A stretch of DNA of 64,000 bases, taken from NCBI RefSeq assembly GCF_013141715.1, contig NZ_WHOA01000247.1, forward strand, positions 38,647 to 102,646. The letters run 5' to 3'. The stretch comes from Paenibacillus phytorum (GTDB lineage: Bacteria; Bacillota; Bacilli; Paenibacillales; NBRC-103111). Positions 44,052 through 54,300 of this stretch are shown here, piece by piece (the first letter of the stretch is position 1; each line of letters begins with the position of its first letter). Position numbers and translations under genes: made by a program. Below the pieces are notes generated by a model that worked only from the letters and a program-made list of their open reading frames with translations, was not told the origin of the DNA and made no database searches.

Positions 44052-44079
44052 TGAAGCCCTCCTTTATCTAAGTTAACCG

Positions 44080-45081
44080 TTAATTCAAAACATCTTTTCG
44101 TGAAAATACCGTAAATGAAACGATGAGTGAAGCGATCGCCCACACACTTAAAACGCTAAGTGAGAAGGTCAAGTCCATCCCTTTAATTGGCGGAAGGCCT
44201 CCAGTTAAATATTTGGTTAAGTCCAAATTGACCATAAACAAATATTTCGCAGTTTCCCAAGATGACACCATGTTCGAAAGAATGGTTCCTGATATTAATA
44301 CGGCAAGCATGACCCCCATACCTGCTGCTGTGGAACGAATGAGAACAGATAGCATCAGTGACATAAGTGCTACAACTAATGCTGAGAACCAAACTAATCC
44401 AAACTCCATGATAAGAAAGAACCATTGATCAACTGCACGTACAAGGCTGAAATCCACTTCTGTGCCTGTCAGCTGAATACCTGTAAAAACAGGCATCGTC
44501 CATCCGTTATAGCCGAAAACAACACCAGAAATCAAATAACATAAGACACCAGTGGACAATACGGTTAGCGAAGTAAAGAAGACTACCGTAATTAATTTAC
44601 TCAATAGGATTTTCCATCGCCGGACCGGTCTTGTCAACAATAATTTAATAGTCCCCGTAGAATGCTCAGATGATACGATGTCAGCGGAAATGACCATGAT
44701 AATGAGTGGAATGAATAAACCAACCGCATTTTTCACAAACTCGCGTGTAAAAGTAACCGCATTCGGTGTACTCGGATCTACATCCTTTTCAAGATAATAG
44801 TTAGCGATTTGAATTTGCACTCTAAGCTGTTGTTTCCACTCATCCGGCGTTCGAGCTGAGCTTAAACGCTTTTCCCAGTCGGCAATTTTCTGCCGTTGGT
44901 CCGCCTTCCAGTCTGTTGTACCAAACTGCTTTTGTGTATTTTGGGCAACTCGCATTTGAGCATAAGTGAACATAGGGATTAATGCAAGAAGTATAAGTAG
45001 GATAACATAAAAGCGTTTTTTCTTAATCATTTTAATACATTCATTCTTAACAAGGGCATATAAACTAAGCAATTCTTTCAC
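44080..45081 (-). CDS. ABC-2 type permease
   Basis: 333 residues with about six membrane helices and, between the first two, a ~80-residue soluble loop rich in Gln/Lys/Arg (WEKRLSSARTPDEWKQQLR). The ABC-2 loop is SSEHSTGTIKLLLTRPVRRWKILLSK. The start is GTG 45081, or TTG 45072, which has the better SD (AAGGTG six bases before). It forms an exporter with the ATPase encoded just upstream (6-base gap). The substrate is unknown; the parE gene follows. Confidence 0.85.
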   Translation of the reverse strand: MKELLSLYALVKNECIKMIKKKRFYVILLILLALIPMFTYAQMRVAQNTQKQFGTTDWKADQRQKIADWEKRLSSARTPDEWKQQLRVQIQIANYYLEKDVDPSTPNAVTFTREFVKNAVGLFIPLIIMVISADIVSSEHSTGTIKLLLTRPVRRWKILLSKLITVVFFTSLTVLSTGVLCYLISGVVFGYNGWTMPVFTGIQLTGTEVDFSLVRAVDQWFFLIMEFGLVWFSALVVALMSLMLSVLIRSTAAGMGVMLAVLISGTILSNMVSSWETAKYLFMVNLDLTKYLTGGLPPIKGMDLTFSLSVLSVWAIASLIVSFTVFSRKDVLN

Positions 45082-45087
45082 CTTCCC

Positions 45088-46050
45088 CTACTCAATTCTT
45101 TCACCCTCGGTTAGGCTCAAGAACAAATCTTCCAGTGTTGGATTTTTGATTTCTACAGCAAAGAGGCTAATTCCTGCTTCCATCAAATGCTGACTTACCT
45201 GCGGAACGTTTTCCTTGTCCATTTGTGTAACGATTTGCTTCACCGCCAGTGGTAAGCCTAATGGACTTTCTAGAGAAACTTCCTCAATGGCTTGCACGAG
45301 TGGCGACGCCTTTAAAAGCCCCTCGGCCTTGTCGGCCGGAGACACGGACCACACGACTTTGCCGCCTTGAGCGACCAAATCATCGACGGCTCCCACTTTG
45401 ATGACTTCACCATGACTAATGATGGCTACACGATGGCACATTTGCTGAATCTCGCTAAGCAAGTGGCTGGACACGAACAAGCTAAGTCCACCCGCTGCCA
45501 AACGTTGAATGAACTCCCTCATTTCCTTAATCCCTTGTGGATCGAGACCATTCGTCGGCTCGTCCAATATCAATAAACTAGGTCGCCCAAGCAGTGCCTG
45601 TGCAATACCAAGCCGTTGACGCATACCAAGGGAATAAGTACGTACCTTATCGTGAATACGTTGATCCATGGAGACGATCTCAACAACCTCTTGGATTCGT
45701 TTCTCATCGACATTCGGCAGCATTCTTGCAAAATGCTCGAGATTTTCCCAACCTGTTAAATAGGAATATAACTCGGGATTCTCGACAATGCAACCGACAT
45801 GCCGCATCGCTTGATTATGCTCCTTGTGAACATCGTGCCCACAAATCTGAATAGACCCTTCAGTCGGACGTATTAAATCAACGAGCATCCGAATCGTCGT
45901 TGTTTTGCCCGATCCATTGGGTCCTAGGAAACCAAAGATCTCACCCGCGTATACATCAAATGAAATCCCTTTAATAATCTCTTTATTTTTAATTCGTTTT
46001 TTTAAATTTTTCACAGATAAAACCGTTGTTGGAACTGCTGCTACAGCCAT
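45088..46050 (-). CDS. ABC transporter ATP-binding protein
   Basis: 320 residues. Walker A FLGPNGSGKTTTIRML, signature YSLGMRQRLGIAQALLG, Walker B LLILDEPTNGLDPQG and H-loop VSSHLLSEIQ; then a C-terminal ~100-residue accessory domain as in BcrA/CcmA-type drug exporters. It partners the adjacent permease. It follows the SGNH hydrolase gene by 14 bases, so the three genes form one transcript that may run into parE and parC. Confidence 0.92.
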   Translation of the reverse strand: MAVAAVPTTVLSVKNLKKRIKNKEIIKGISFDVYAGEIFGFLGPNGSGKTTTIRMLVDLIRPTEGSIQICGHDVHKEHNQAMRHVGCIVENPELYSYLTGWENLEHFARMLPNVDEKRIQEVVEIVSMDQRIHDKVRTYSLGMRQRLGIAQALLGRPSLLILDEPTNGLDPQGIKEMREFIQRLAAGGLSLFVSSHLLSEIQQMCHRVAIISHGEVIKVGAVDDLVAQGGKVVWSVSPADKAEGLLKASPLVQAIEEVSLESPLGLPLAVKQIVTQMDKENVPQVSQHLMEAGISLFAVEIKNPTLEDLFLSLTEGERIE

Positions 46051-46064
46051 CTGCTTGGCCTCCC

Positions 46065-46880
46065 CTACTTCAGAATTTGTACAATCCGATCGGCAATGCG
46101 CTCATAGCCGTCCCCGTTAGGATGAAAATGATCGGCTGAGGACAAATATTTGATCAAATTTTGTTCAAACAAATCATAGGTCGGGACAATGGCCATTCGA
46201 GGATAACGATTCATCATCTCAAAGACACTGTTATTCCATCGCTGTACAATAAGCGAACCTTCTTTTTTGGGATCTAAATCAAGAAAAGGATGATATAAAC
46301 CAACATACAACACAGTTGCATTCGGATTGGCCATATTAATCGCTTGTATAACCTTCTCCATCTTGGCCAGCGCGGGTTCTACGCGTTTCAGCGCACCCTC
46401 TGGGTTAAACTCCGTCTGATTATCTCCTTTAAAAAGCCCTTCCCCACCAGCAAAAATATCATTGCCACCAATCGTGAGTAAAATGATATCCGCCTGAGCG
46501 AGTGCGTCCTGCGTCTTTTTCAGAGCTAAATCAGAGAGAAGTTGGTCACTCTTATAGCCTGGAATCGCCAGATTATTAAGCACGAATACCGGCTTACCGC
46601 TTTCCTTCTCCAGCTTTTCGCGGACACGTCCAACGTATCCTTTGCCAGTGTTATCACCTGTTCCTGCAGTTAATGAATCACCAAGCGCAACAATTTGCAG
46701 CTTACTTTTACTCTCAATCATTGTTTCTTTCTTAGGTGCAGTCGTTACAAGATTGAGGTCTCCGGATGCTTTGGGAAATAATATTTGATTCGCCGCGTAA
46801 GCAAAGCCTACTGCGAAAACAATCGTAGATATCGAAGCTGTAAGGCCAATTGCTCCCCACATAAAACGAGATGATCTCAA
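46065..46880 (-). CDS. SGNH/GDSL-type hydrolase, membrane anchored
   Basis: 271 residues with the TTG at 46880, which follows AGGAGG by eight bases; the open frame reaches 46949 without another SD. A membrane helix (about 8-30) precedes an SGNH fold: block I ALGDSLTAG, block II around NLAIPGYKSD, block III TIGGNDIF and block V DHFHPN with the catalytic Asp and His. It should be an extracytoplasmic esterase or lipase; the substrate is unknown. The family is common next to ABC exporters in bacilli. Confidence 0.85.
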   Translation of the reverse strand: MRSSRFMWGAIGLTASISTIVFAVGFAYAANQILFPKASGDLNLVTTAPKKETMIESKSKLQIVALGDSLTAGTGDNTGKGYVGRVREKLEKESGKPVFVLNNLAIPGYKSDQLLSDLALKKTQDALAQADIILLTIGGNDIFAGGEGLFKGDNQTEFNPEGALKRVEPALAKMEKVIQAINMANPNATVLYVGLYHPFLDLDPKKEGSLIVQRWNNSVFEMMNRYPRMAIVPTYDLFEQNLIKYLSSADHFHPNGDGYERIADRIVQILK

Positions 46881-47176
46881 GGAAGTCCCCTCCTGCGAAT
46901 AAATGGCATAATTCACTCTAAGAGTATAGCTTCTTGAATAATTTTGCAAACATTACAATACGGAACAGGCCCACAAGGGATCGTGAGTTGCTACTTTCAT
47001 TTATTTTGAAAATTTGTGCTGGATTCAGAATAGCTGGCCGTATTCCAGCAAATTTGCGGCTTTGGGAAGGTCAGTGCTGCTTAAGACGTCCATTTGGGAT
47101 GTCTCTTGGCAGTTTCACAGCGAATACGCTCCTCAGACGGTCTATTTTACGCTATACCGTGGATTGGTTGGTTTAG

Positions 47177-47300
47177 GTAGGCTGAGAAGTCGTTTTTCGA
47201 GCTTTCGCTTGGTGATGATACGAAATAGGCTCGGTTTCCGCGCTTTCGCCCGATGTTGACCAAGATAAGGTTGAAAACCGCGCCTATTGTGAGCAAATAG
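47177..47300. repeat. Degenerate intergenic repeat, reverse relative of the 361-520 repeat
   Basis: Three decayed ~43-bp units follow in the long gap 46881-47436. The middle unit (GGTGATG, GAAATAGGCTCGGTTTCC, GCGCTTTCG) aligns with the reverse complement of the 40-bp unit near 441. The rest of the gap holds no gene with an SD; a terminator lies at 47393-47430. Confidence 0.55.
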
Positions 47301-47392
47301 CATGGTGAGACTTGTTCACGTAGACTGAGAAGGCTTTTCATCAACGCCAGCAACGCACATCCGCACTAAACTTACTGCATTCACCGAAAAAA

Positions 47393-47430
47393 GCCGTTTA
47401 ACCGCCTTAGCAGTTAAACAGCTTTTTCTC
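47393..47430 (-). terminator. Terminator of the heterodimeric ABC exporter operon
   Basis: Stem AAAAAGC-x-GTTTAAC / GTTAAAC-x-GCTTTTT with a ten-base loop, T-rich on the minus side, seven bases after the stop at 47437. Confidence 0.8.
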
Positions 47431-47436
47431 AGAACG

Positions 47437-49284
47437 TTAAACCGCATCCTGCAAAAATTTATATTGGGCTTGAATAAGTCCAAAATAAATCTTTTGTTCC
47501 TTCATGAGCTCATCATGATTACCGATCTCCATCATACGCCCATGATCGAGCACTACGATTTTATCAGCATTCCGAATCGTAGAAAGTCTGTGCGCGACGA
47601 TGAAGGAGGTTCGACCAGCAAGCAGCGTTTTGAGAGCTTCCTGAATTTTGAGCTCAGTATCCGTATCAATACTAGCCGTTGCTTCATCCAAGATAAGTAC
47701 ACGAGGATTCGCAAGCAGTGCGCGAGCGAAGGAAATCAACTGACGCTGACCCATCGAGAGTACGTTACCGCGCTCTTGGACCTCTGTATCATAGCCAGCT
47801 GGCAAACTCATGATAAAATCATGTGCATGAACAGCCTTAGCTACAAGCTCAATTTCTTCATTCGTTGCATCAAGACGACCGAAGCGGATATTATCCCGAA
47901 TAGTGCCAGAGAAAATAAACGTATCTTGAAGCACGACTCCGATCTGTGAACGTAAGCTTTGGATGGTTACATGACGAATATCTTGGCCATCGATAAGTAT
48001 TTTGCCTTCATTTGGATCATAGAAACGGCATAATAAATTCATAATCGTACTTTTACCCGAACCTGTATGACCAACCAGAGCGATGGATTGACCAGCCTGT
48101 ACATCCAGATTAATGCCCTTGAGTGCAGGTCTGCCAGGCTCATACTCAAATACGAGATTCTCAAATTTCACATTCCCTTGGATACTTGATAGATCTTTAG
48201 CACCCTCGATTTCAGCCACAGTAGGTTCCTCATCAATAAACTCGAAGATCCGCTCCGCTGAAGCCATTGCAATGAGCAGTTGGGAATACATTTGTCCTAA
48301 CCGCGTAATAGGTTCCCAGAAATAGCCTATGTAAGTAGCGAATGCAACCAACAAACCGACAGATATTTCTTCCGTTTGAATTAAATGCGCGCCTAGCCAG
48401 AACAGAATGCAATAGCCAACGGCTCCCGTAATTTCAATAAGAGGACCAAACGATTGATTGAGCATGGAAGCACGGTTCCAAGACAACCGATTGACCATAT
48501 TCATTTTGTTGAAGAATTGGATATTTTCTTTTTCTTGCGTATAGGCTTGTGTAACTTTGATGCCTTGTATGCATTCATTTAAATGAGCATTCAGACGGGA
48601 TTGCTTCATCGTCACGTCTTGCCAAGCACGACGAATCTTTTTCCGCAGCTGAGTCGATATGAGGAACATAATCGGAACCGTCACGATGATCGACGCGCCT
48701 AATTTGAAATTAAACGTCAACAAAATAATAATAATGCCGCAGAGCTGCACAACATCAATTAATAAGTTAACAACACCGTTCGTGAACAAATCTTGCAAAG
48801 AATTCACATAGTTTGTTACTCGAACGAGCACAGAGCCTGCTGGGCGTGTATCGAAAAAACGAAACGACAGCTTCTGAATATGACTGAATAAATCATGACG
48901 CAGATCGTAGATGACGCGCTGACCAATCATATTCGTATATTTAATACGGAATGTATTGGCTAGCCATTGAATGACATATACCGTAAGCATGATCCCAACG
49001 ATTAGGAAAAGTAGATTCTTATCCTTAGGAATGATGGAATTATCAATGGCTTCACGAATAAGCAGTGGAATGGTTAGCTTGGTGATTGCTCCTACCAGCA
49101 TCATAATAATAATAATAGGCAGCATCTGTTTCTTATAAGGCTTCATATAACTAAATAAACGTTTTAACTGACCCCAATCAAAAGGCTTTTCAATCAGTTC
49201 ATCATCTTGATATACGAATCGTTGCCCCGCTTGGGAATCTTCTTTTTTGGCAGATGCCTCGGCTTGCGTCGAATTAGTACTCAA
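47437..49284 (-). CDS. ABC exporter half-transporter (second subunit)
   Basis: 615 residues: six membrane helices in the first ~345 residues, then a nucleotide-binding domain with Walker A LVGHTGSGKSTIMNLL, signature LSMGQRQ (canonical LSGGQ altered), Walker B VLILDEATASIDTDTE with the catalytic Glu, and H-loop IVAHRLSTI. Together with the upstream subunit this makes a heterodimeric multidrug or peptide exporter of the BmrC/BmrD or YfiB/YfiC type. Its start overlaps the stop of the first subunit by four bases. Confidence 0.93.
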   Translation of the reverse strand: MSTNSTQAEASAKKEDSQAGQRFVYQDDELIEKPFDWGQLKRLFSYMKPYKKQMLPIIIIMMLVGAITKLTIPLLIREAIDNSIIPKDKNLLFLIVGIMLTVYVIQWLANTFRIKYTNMIGQRVIYDLRHDLFSHIQKLSFRFFDTRPAGSVLVRVTNYVNSLQDLFTNGVVNLLIDVVQLCGIIIILLTFNFKLGASIIVTVPIMFLISTQLRKKIRRAWQDVTMKQSRLNAHLNECIQGIKVTQAYTQEKENIQFFNKMNMVNRLSWNRASMLNQSFGPLIEITGAVGYCILFWLGAHLIQTEEISVGLLVAFATYIGYFWEPITRLGQMYSQLLIAMASAERIFEFIDEEPTVAEIEGAKDLSSIQGNVKFENLVFEYEPGRPALKGINLDVQAGQSIALVGHTGSGKSTIMNLLCRFYDPNEGKILIDGQDIRHVTIQSLRSQIGVVLQDTFIFSGTIRDNIRFGRLDATNEEIELVAKAVHAHDFIMSLPAGYDTEVQERGNVLSMGQRQLISFARALLANPRVLILDEATASIDTDTELKIQEALKTLLAGRTSFIVAHRLSTIRNADKIVVLDHGRMMEIGNHDELMKEQKIYFGLIQAQYKFLQDAV

Positions 49285-51110
49285 TGTGCTAACCTTCTTT
49301 CTTGCAATGGAGAATGGTTTAACGCATCCACATCCGTATCCTTTGTTGCCGCAGCCTGGCTGCTTGCAGCCGATTTCTGAGGACCATCCGCATACTGAAT
49401 GTCATAGGTTTGACGGTAAAGACCTTCTTGCTGCAGCAGATCCTGATGTGTGCCTCTTTGTACAATCCGTCCTTTATCCAGAACAATAATTTCATCGGCA
49501 TGCTTCAAGGAAGAAATCCGGTGAGCAATAATGAATGTTGTACGCCCTTTCATAACCTCGCCGAAGCCTGCTTGAATCTCATGTTCCGTTTCCATATCAA
49601 CCGCGCTTGTCGCGTCGTCTAGAACGAGAATTTTAGGATCCTTTATAAGTGCCCGAGCGATGGCAATCCGCTGCTTTTGACCACCAGACAAGCCTAGACC
49701 GCGCTCGCCAACAACCGTGTCATACCCTTCCGGAAGCTCCATAATGAAATCATGCGCTTTGGACAGCTTAGCTGCTCGAATAATGTCATCCATCGTCACA
49801 TCTTTACGTCCATAGGAAATATTGTTGCGTATTGTAGATGAAAACAAGAATGTTTCTTGGAAAACAGTAGCAATCTGATTGCGATAGCTTTCAACTTGTA
49901 AAGAGCGAATATCTTGACCATCTAACATAACCTTGCCTTCTTTAACGTTATAAGCCCTCATTAGCAATGAAATTACTGTTGTTTTACCCGAGCCTGTGCT
50001 GCCTAGGAGACCTATAACAGAACCAGGAGGAGCATCAACTGAGAAATCATAAAGTGCAGGCTGTTTTTCCGGATATGAAAATGTGACATGATCAAAACGT
50101 ACATGACCTTTTACATGTTCACTCTTCAAAGCAATCGCTTCTTGTTGATCTTTCACATGCATGTAATGATTCAAAACTTCCAAAATTTTCTCGCCCGAAG
50201 CTTTAGTTTGTGTGAAGTTATTGATATGAAAGCCCAGACCCCACATCGGTCCAATGATGTACCAGATGAGACTGAAGCAAGCAACGAGTTCTCCTAGTGT
50301 AATGGTATTCTCGATCACCATGTATCCGCCAACTCCGAGCAAAGTGACGACACTTAAATTCGCCAAAATCTCCATGATTGGAAAATACTTCGCCCAGATC
50401 CCTGAGGTTTCGATATTCATGGCCTTATAATCTTCATTGCGTGCTGAAAACTTCGTTACTTCATGCGGTTCGCGTGCAAACGATTTCACTGTTCGAACCC
50501 CTGTAATGTTTTCTTGTACCGCTGTGGTCATCGTACTGAGGGATTGACGTACCATCCGAAAAGCCGGATGAATTTTACCTTCAAAACGAATGGCGGTAAA
50601 CGCTAGAAAAGGCATCGTAATCATCGTAAGTAGAGCCAATTTCCAGTTAATCGAGAACATCATCCCCATGCCGAAAACCAGCATCAGCATCACGTTCAGG
50701 AGCTGAGCAAAGCCGAAGCCGATAAACTGTCGAATGGCCTCCAAATCAGCAGTCAATCTAGACATTAAGTCTCCAGTTCTTGCCTGATCATAGTATTGAA
50801 AGGATAAGTACTGAAGCTTGTTGTACAGCGCATTACGCAAATGATACGCGACGCGGTTACCTAGACGACCTCCGCATAAGCCATGAAGAAATTGAAACAT
50901 CCCTTTCATTGAAACGACCACTACGACTACAAGTGCTAATCTGGGAACAAGCTGAAATTGTTTCTGCGTGATTACGTCGTCGATTAAATACCGTAGTAAA
51001 TTCGGATAAACGAGACCGAGCGCGGTGGCCACCGCTAAACATGCAATTGCTCCAAAAAATAATTTTTTCTCTGGCCAAAAATACGGCTTCAGTTGCCTGA
51101 ACACTTCCAC
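49281..51110 (-). CDS. ABC exporter half-transporter (first subunit, degenerate Walker B)
   Basis: 609 residues, with six membrane helices and a nucleotide-binding domain: Walker A GLLGSTGSGKTTVISLL, normal signature LSGGQKQRIAIARAL, Walker B ILVLDDATSAVDMETE in which the catalytic Glu is Asp, and IIAHRISSL. The altered Walker B here faces the altered LSMGQ signature of the partner, so one of the two ATP sites is expected to be inactive, as in TM287/288 and BmrCD-like transporters. Upstream is a 270-base gap with no recognisable regulator. Confidence 0.93.
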   Translation of the reverse strand: MEVFRQLKPYFWPEKKLFFGAIACLAVATALGLVYPNLLRYLIDDVITQKQFQLVPRLALVVVVVVSMKGMFQFLHGLCGGRLGNRVAYHLRNALYNKLQYLSFQYYDQARTGDLMSRLTADLEAIRQFIGFGFAQLLNVMLMLVFGMGMMFSINWKLALLTMITMPFLAFTAIRFEGKIHPAFRMVRQSLSTMTTAVQENITGVRTVKSFAREPHEVTKFSARNEDYKAMNIETSGIWAKYFPIMEILANLSVVTLLGVGGYMVIENTITLGELVACFSLIWYIIGPMWGLGFHINNFTQTKASGEKILEVLNHYMHVKDQQEAIALKSEHVKGHVRFDHVTFSYPEKQPALYDFSVDAPPGSVIGLLGSTGSGKTTVISLLMRAYNVKEGKVMLDGQDIRSLQVESYRNQIATVFQETFLFSSTIRNNISYGRKDVTMDDIIRAAKLSKAHDFIMELPEGYDTVVGERGLGLSGGQKQRIAIARALIKDPKILVLDDATSAVDMETEHEIQAGFGEVMKGRTTFIIAHRISSLKHADEIIVLDKGRIVQRGTHQDLLQQEGLYRQTYDIQYADGPQKSAASSQAAATKDTDVDALNHSPLQERRLAH

Positions 51111-51328
51111 TTTGGGGCCCCCTCCTCAAGAAGGATAAATTGGAAAAGCTTAGAAAGCGTTTTATTACCTAATGAATCTTAACACCATCCCTATTAGCGA
51201 GCAATCAGAGGATACGAGGATTTAAACGCTTAAATGCCCATAACTTCACAAAAACTTGCAGGAATCCCCCCTATTCTTTAAAATCATCCCGATAACCAAC
51301 GATGTAAGCCCTTACATGGCAATACGCA

Positions 51329-51373
51329 ATAAAGGGTTGGCCAAGTTCAATAGAACCCGACCAACCCTTTTGT
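51329..51373 (-). terminator. Terminator of the dynamin-like gene
   Basis: Stem AAAGGGTTGG / CCAACCCTTT with a loop of ~20 bases, just after the stop at 51381. Confidence 0.75.
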
Positions 51374-51380
51374 TTAATCA

Positions 51381-54300
51381 TTAAACAAAAGCCTTTAATT
51401 GATGCTGTTTGGATATAAGTTCGTTCAAATCAATCTTCATTTCGAGAGCATCACGAAGCCCTTCAGCATGCTCATTCAGCTGTTGCAGCATCAGATTTTT
51501 CTGAGTTGCAAGCCAGTTTTCCAACTGATTTGCATAAGCTTGTTCAAGCTCCTTTGTTTGCTGCTCGATAAATTCTGCCACAGGCGTGTTCATCCGATTT
51601 TCCAAATCTGCTCTGAGCTTGCTTTTGCCATCGCCTTCGAAAAATTGCTTCGCATTCTTGAAATGACTATGGAGCAGCTTCAAGCTTACATCTGGAACTT
51701 CTAGTTTGGACGTAATTTCAGGTGTTACGAACTTACTTGATTCATACGTTCCACTTTCGAATCCTTCCATCAACTCACCAAGCTGCTCTTCCCAGCGTTT
51801 TACACGGCTACTGCTAATCAGATTCATGCGATTTTCAACCCGAAGCGTTGTGGCCAACACCTCTTGGGATAAATCGTAGCCAATCATTCGCAGCAGCTCA
51901 CCCCATGCGGATTGCAGAGCTTGCTTCGGATCTCTAGCATCATCCCTGAAGGTCGAAGGATTAAAGGCATAATTGTATAATTCACCGAAGCGGTACATCG
52001 TGCGCTGCTTGACGTAGTACAAAAGCTCCTGAATTTCTTTCTTTAGTTCTTTGAGCTCCGCGTCATAAAGGGTATTTTCCAAAAGCTCTGTTCCGGCTTT
52101 CTCCGCTTGTCCGAGCTTGGTCAACTGAAGCTTCCGTTCTTCCTCCCCAGACTGCGCACGCTCCAGCCACTGCTGCATGGTAGCAATCGCGCGATTCAGC
52201 TCCAAATTAGCAGCATGGATAGCAACGTCGCTAAGTTCATTGAAAGTAAACTTCACGAATTCTTGCTCAAATGGCTGAATGCCAGATTGGGTAACCAGAT
52301 CTTCGTTCCCTGTTATTTTGCCCTCTGCAGCCAAATAACTGGATATTGGATAAATACGTGGATTTCGGATGCCGTGCTGCAGCAAATTCGTTTCCACATG
52401 TTTAATTACGCCATTTAATTCTTCCGAACTAGCGGCAAGATCAGCTGCATTGACGATGAAAAACATTTTATCCATCTCAAAGCTGTCTTTCACACGTCCG
52501 AGCTGTAAAAGAAACTCGCGATCTGCTTGCGAGAAGGCGTGATTGTAATAAGTAACGAAAAGAATAGCATCCGCATTTTTAATATAGTTAAAAGCTACCC
52601 CAGTATGTCGGGCATTAATGGAATCGGCCCCTGGCGTATCAACGAATATAATGCCTTGTTCCGTCAATGGATTGGAATAATATAATTCGATAAATTCAAC
52701 AAAACAGGACTTAGATTCATCTGCAACATAGCTTGGGAACTCGTCTTTGGTGATTTTCAGTTCAGTGCCTAAATGATCTTGGGCGAGAGCCCAGCCTTTC
52801 TCCACTGCCTTCAGGAAGGAATAGTGCGGCTTCCCTTTGGCCGTCACGTCCGCTGGAGAAAGTGCGCTTATGCGTTTGAGGGCAGATAGCATGTCTGTCG
52901 CCTGCACGCCCAGTATGTCCAAAGAATAGAGAACGTCCTGCAGAATCGCGTCCGTCTTCTTCATCTTAACCTTGGCTGTGCCATGCGGCCAACCTTCCTG
53001 CGGCGGCAGGATCTTGTTGATCGCCGCCGTCGTTGGGTTCGGCGAGACCGGCAGCACTCTTTCACCAATCAACGCATTGGCGAAAGAGGATTTGCCGGCG
53101 CTGAAGGCGCCGAACAGGGCGATCGTGAACGTCCGCTGCCGCAGACGTTCCGATTTCTCGCGCATGGAGCGCGCGATCGACCTCATCGACGGCAGGCCCT
53201 CGATGAGGTTTGAAGCCGCCTGTAAGTCGGCGGCCTTGCGCTCCATGCGCTTACCGTGTTCACCCGAGGTGAACGCGGTAGGCGCTGATGACGCTGCCTC
53301 GGCAGGGGCAGCGTCATCAGCGCCTGCGGCCGCCGATGCCGTGGCAGCGGCCTGCAGGATCGTGCCCATGGAGGTCACGTGAAGCCCCCCGCTCAGCGGG
53401 GCGGCTGCCGTCTCCTCCATGGCCGTGTACTGCTGCGCAGCCGGCAGCGCCGGCGCAGACGGTCTAGGCCAGCTGGCCATGCGCAGCAGCTGGGCCTCTG
53501 CCTCCGCCTCGGTTTCCTCGAGGCGCTGCAGTTCCTGGCAGGCGCTAAGGCGGACGCCCAGCGCCTCGAGCTCTGCCGCAAGCGCGTCAGCTGCTTGCGC
53601 AGACCCTTCGCGGACTGCAGCCGCGATCAGATCAATTACCGCAAACGCCTGTTTGCGATACTGCTGTTTAATATCAGAGGACACCTGCTTCATGTAGTTG
53701 AGCGTATATTCGCCGCCGAAGGTTGCGCCAGCATTCACTTGTGCTGCAAGCCACTGCGTCGTCACATCAACCTTCAGCGCTTCGATCTGCGCGGTAAGAG
53801 CAGGATCATGCTGCCCTTGCTCCTGCGCGGCCTTCTTCAAAGCATCCCTCAGATGCCAATCCAGCTGGGCTTCTACCTGCTCAGCCAAATCCGCCTGAAA
53901 TGTTCCCAAGCGTTTCTCCGTCTCCAGAGCTGTTTGCGCAGCTCGCGAGAAAAAGCCTACCTTGAACCCGGGCTTACGGCTCTCCAAATACGCATGAGCC
54001 TGATCCCTGGTCAAGGCTGGTGTTATATTGGCATTCTCGATAATCATGCCAACTTCCTTACGGAGGGCCGCCGTTAACGCTTCCGGGCGTCCCTTCACTG
54101 CCGCAAGCTCTTCCTGCTTCGCAGCAGCTTGCGCCTGAACCTCCTGCACGTCACCTTCTTGGCTGATTTGTTCCATGAGTTCCGCCTTCTGCGGCTCATG
54201 CTGATCAGCCAACCACTTGCCGTGCTCTGCTGCAAGATAACGCGCGGAAGCGTCGATGCTGAAGCTTCGCAGATCATCACCGCGCTCAATCAAGCGACTT

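Noticed and set aside
53379..54077. 232-codon plus-strand frame opposite the dynamin-like gene
   Set aside because: Arg/Cys-rich composition typical of a shadow frame in G+C-rich DNA.
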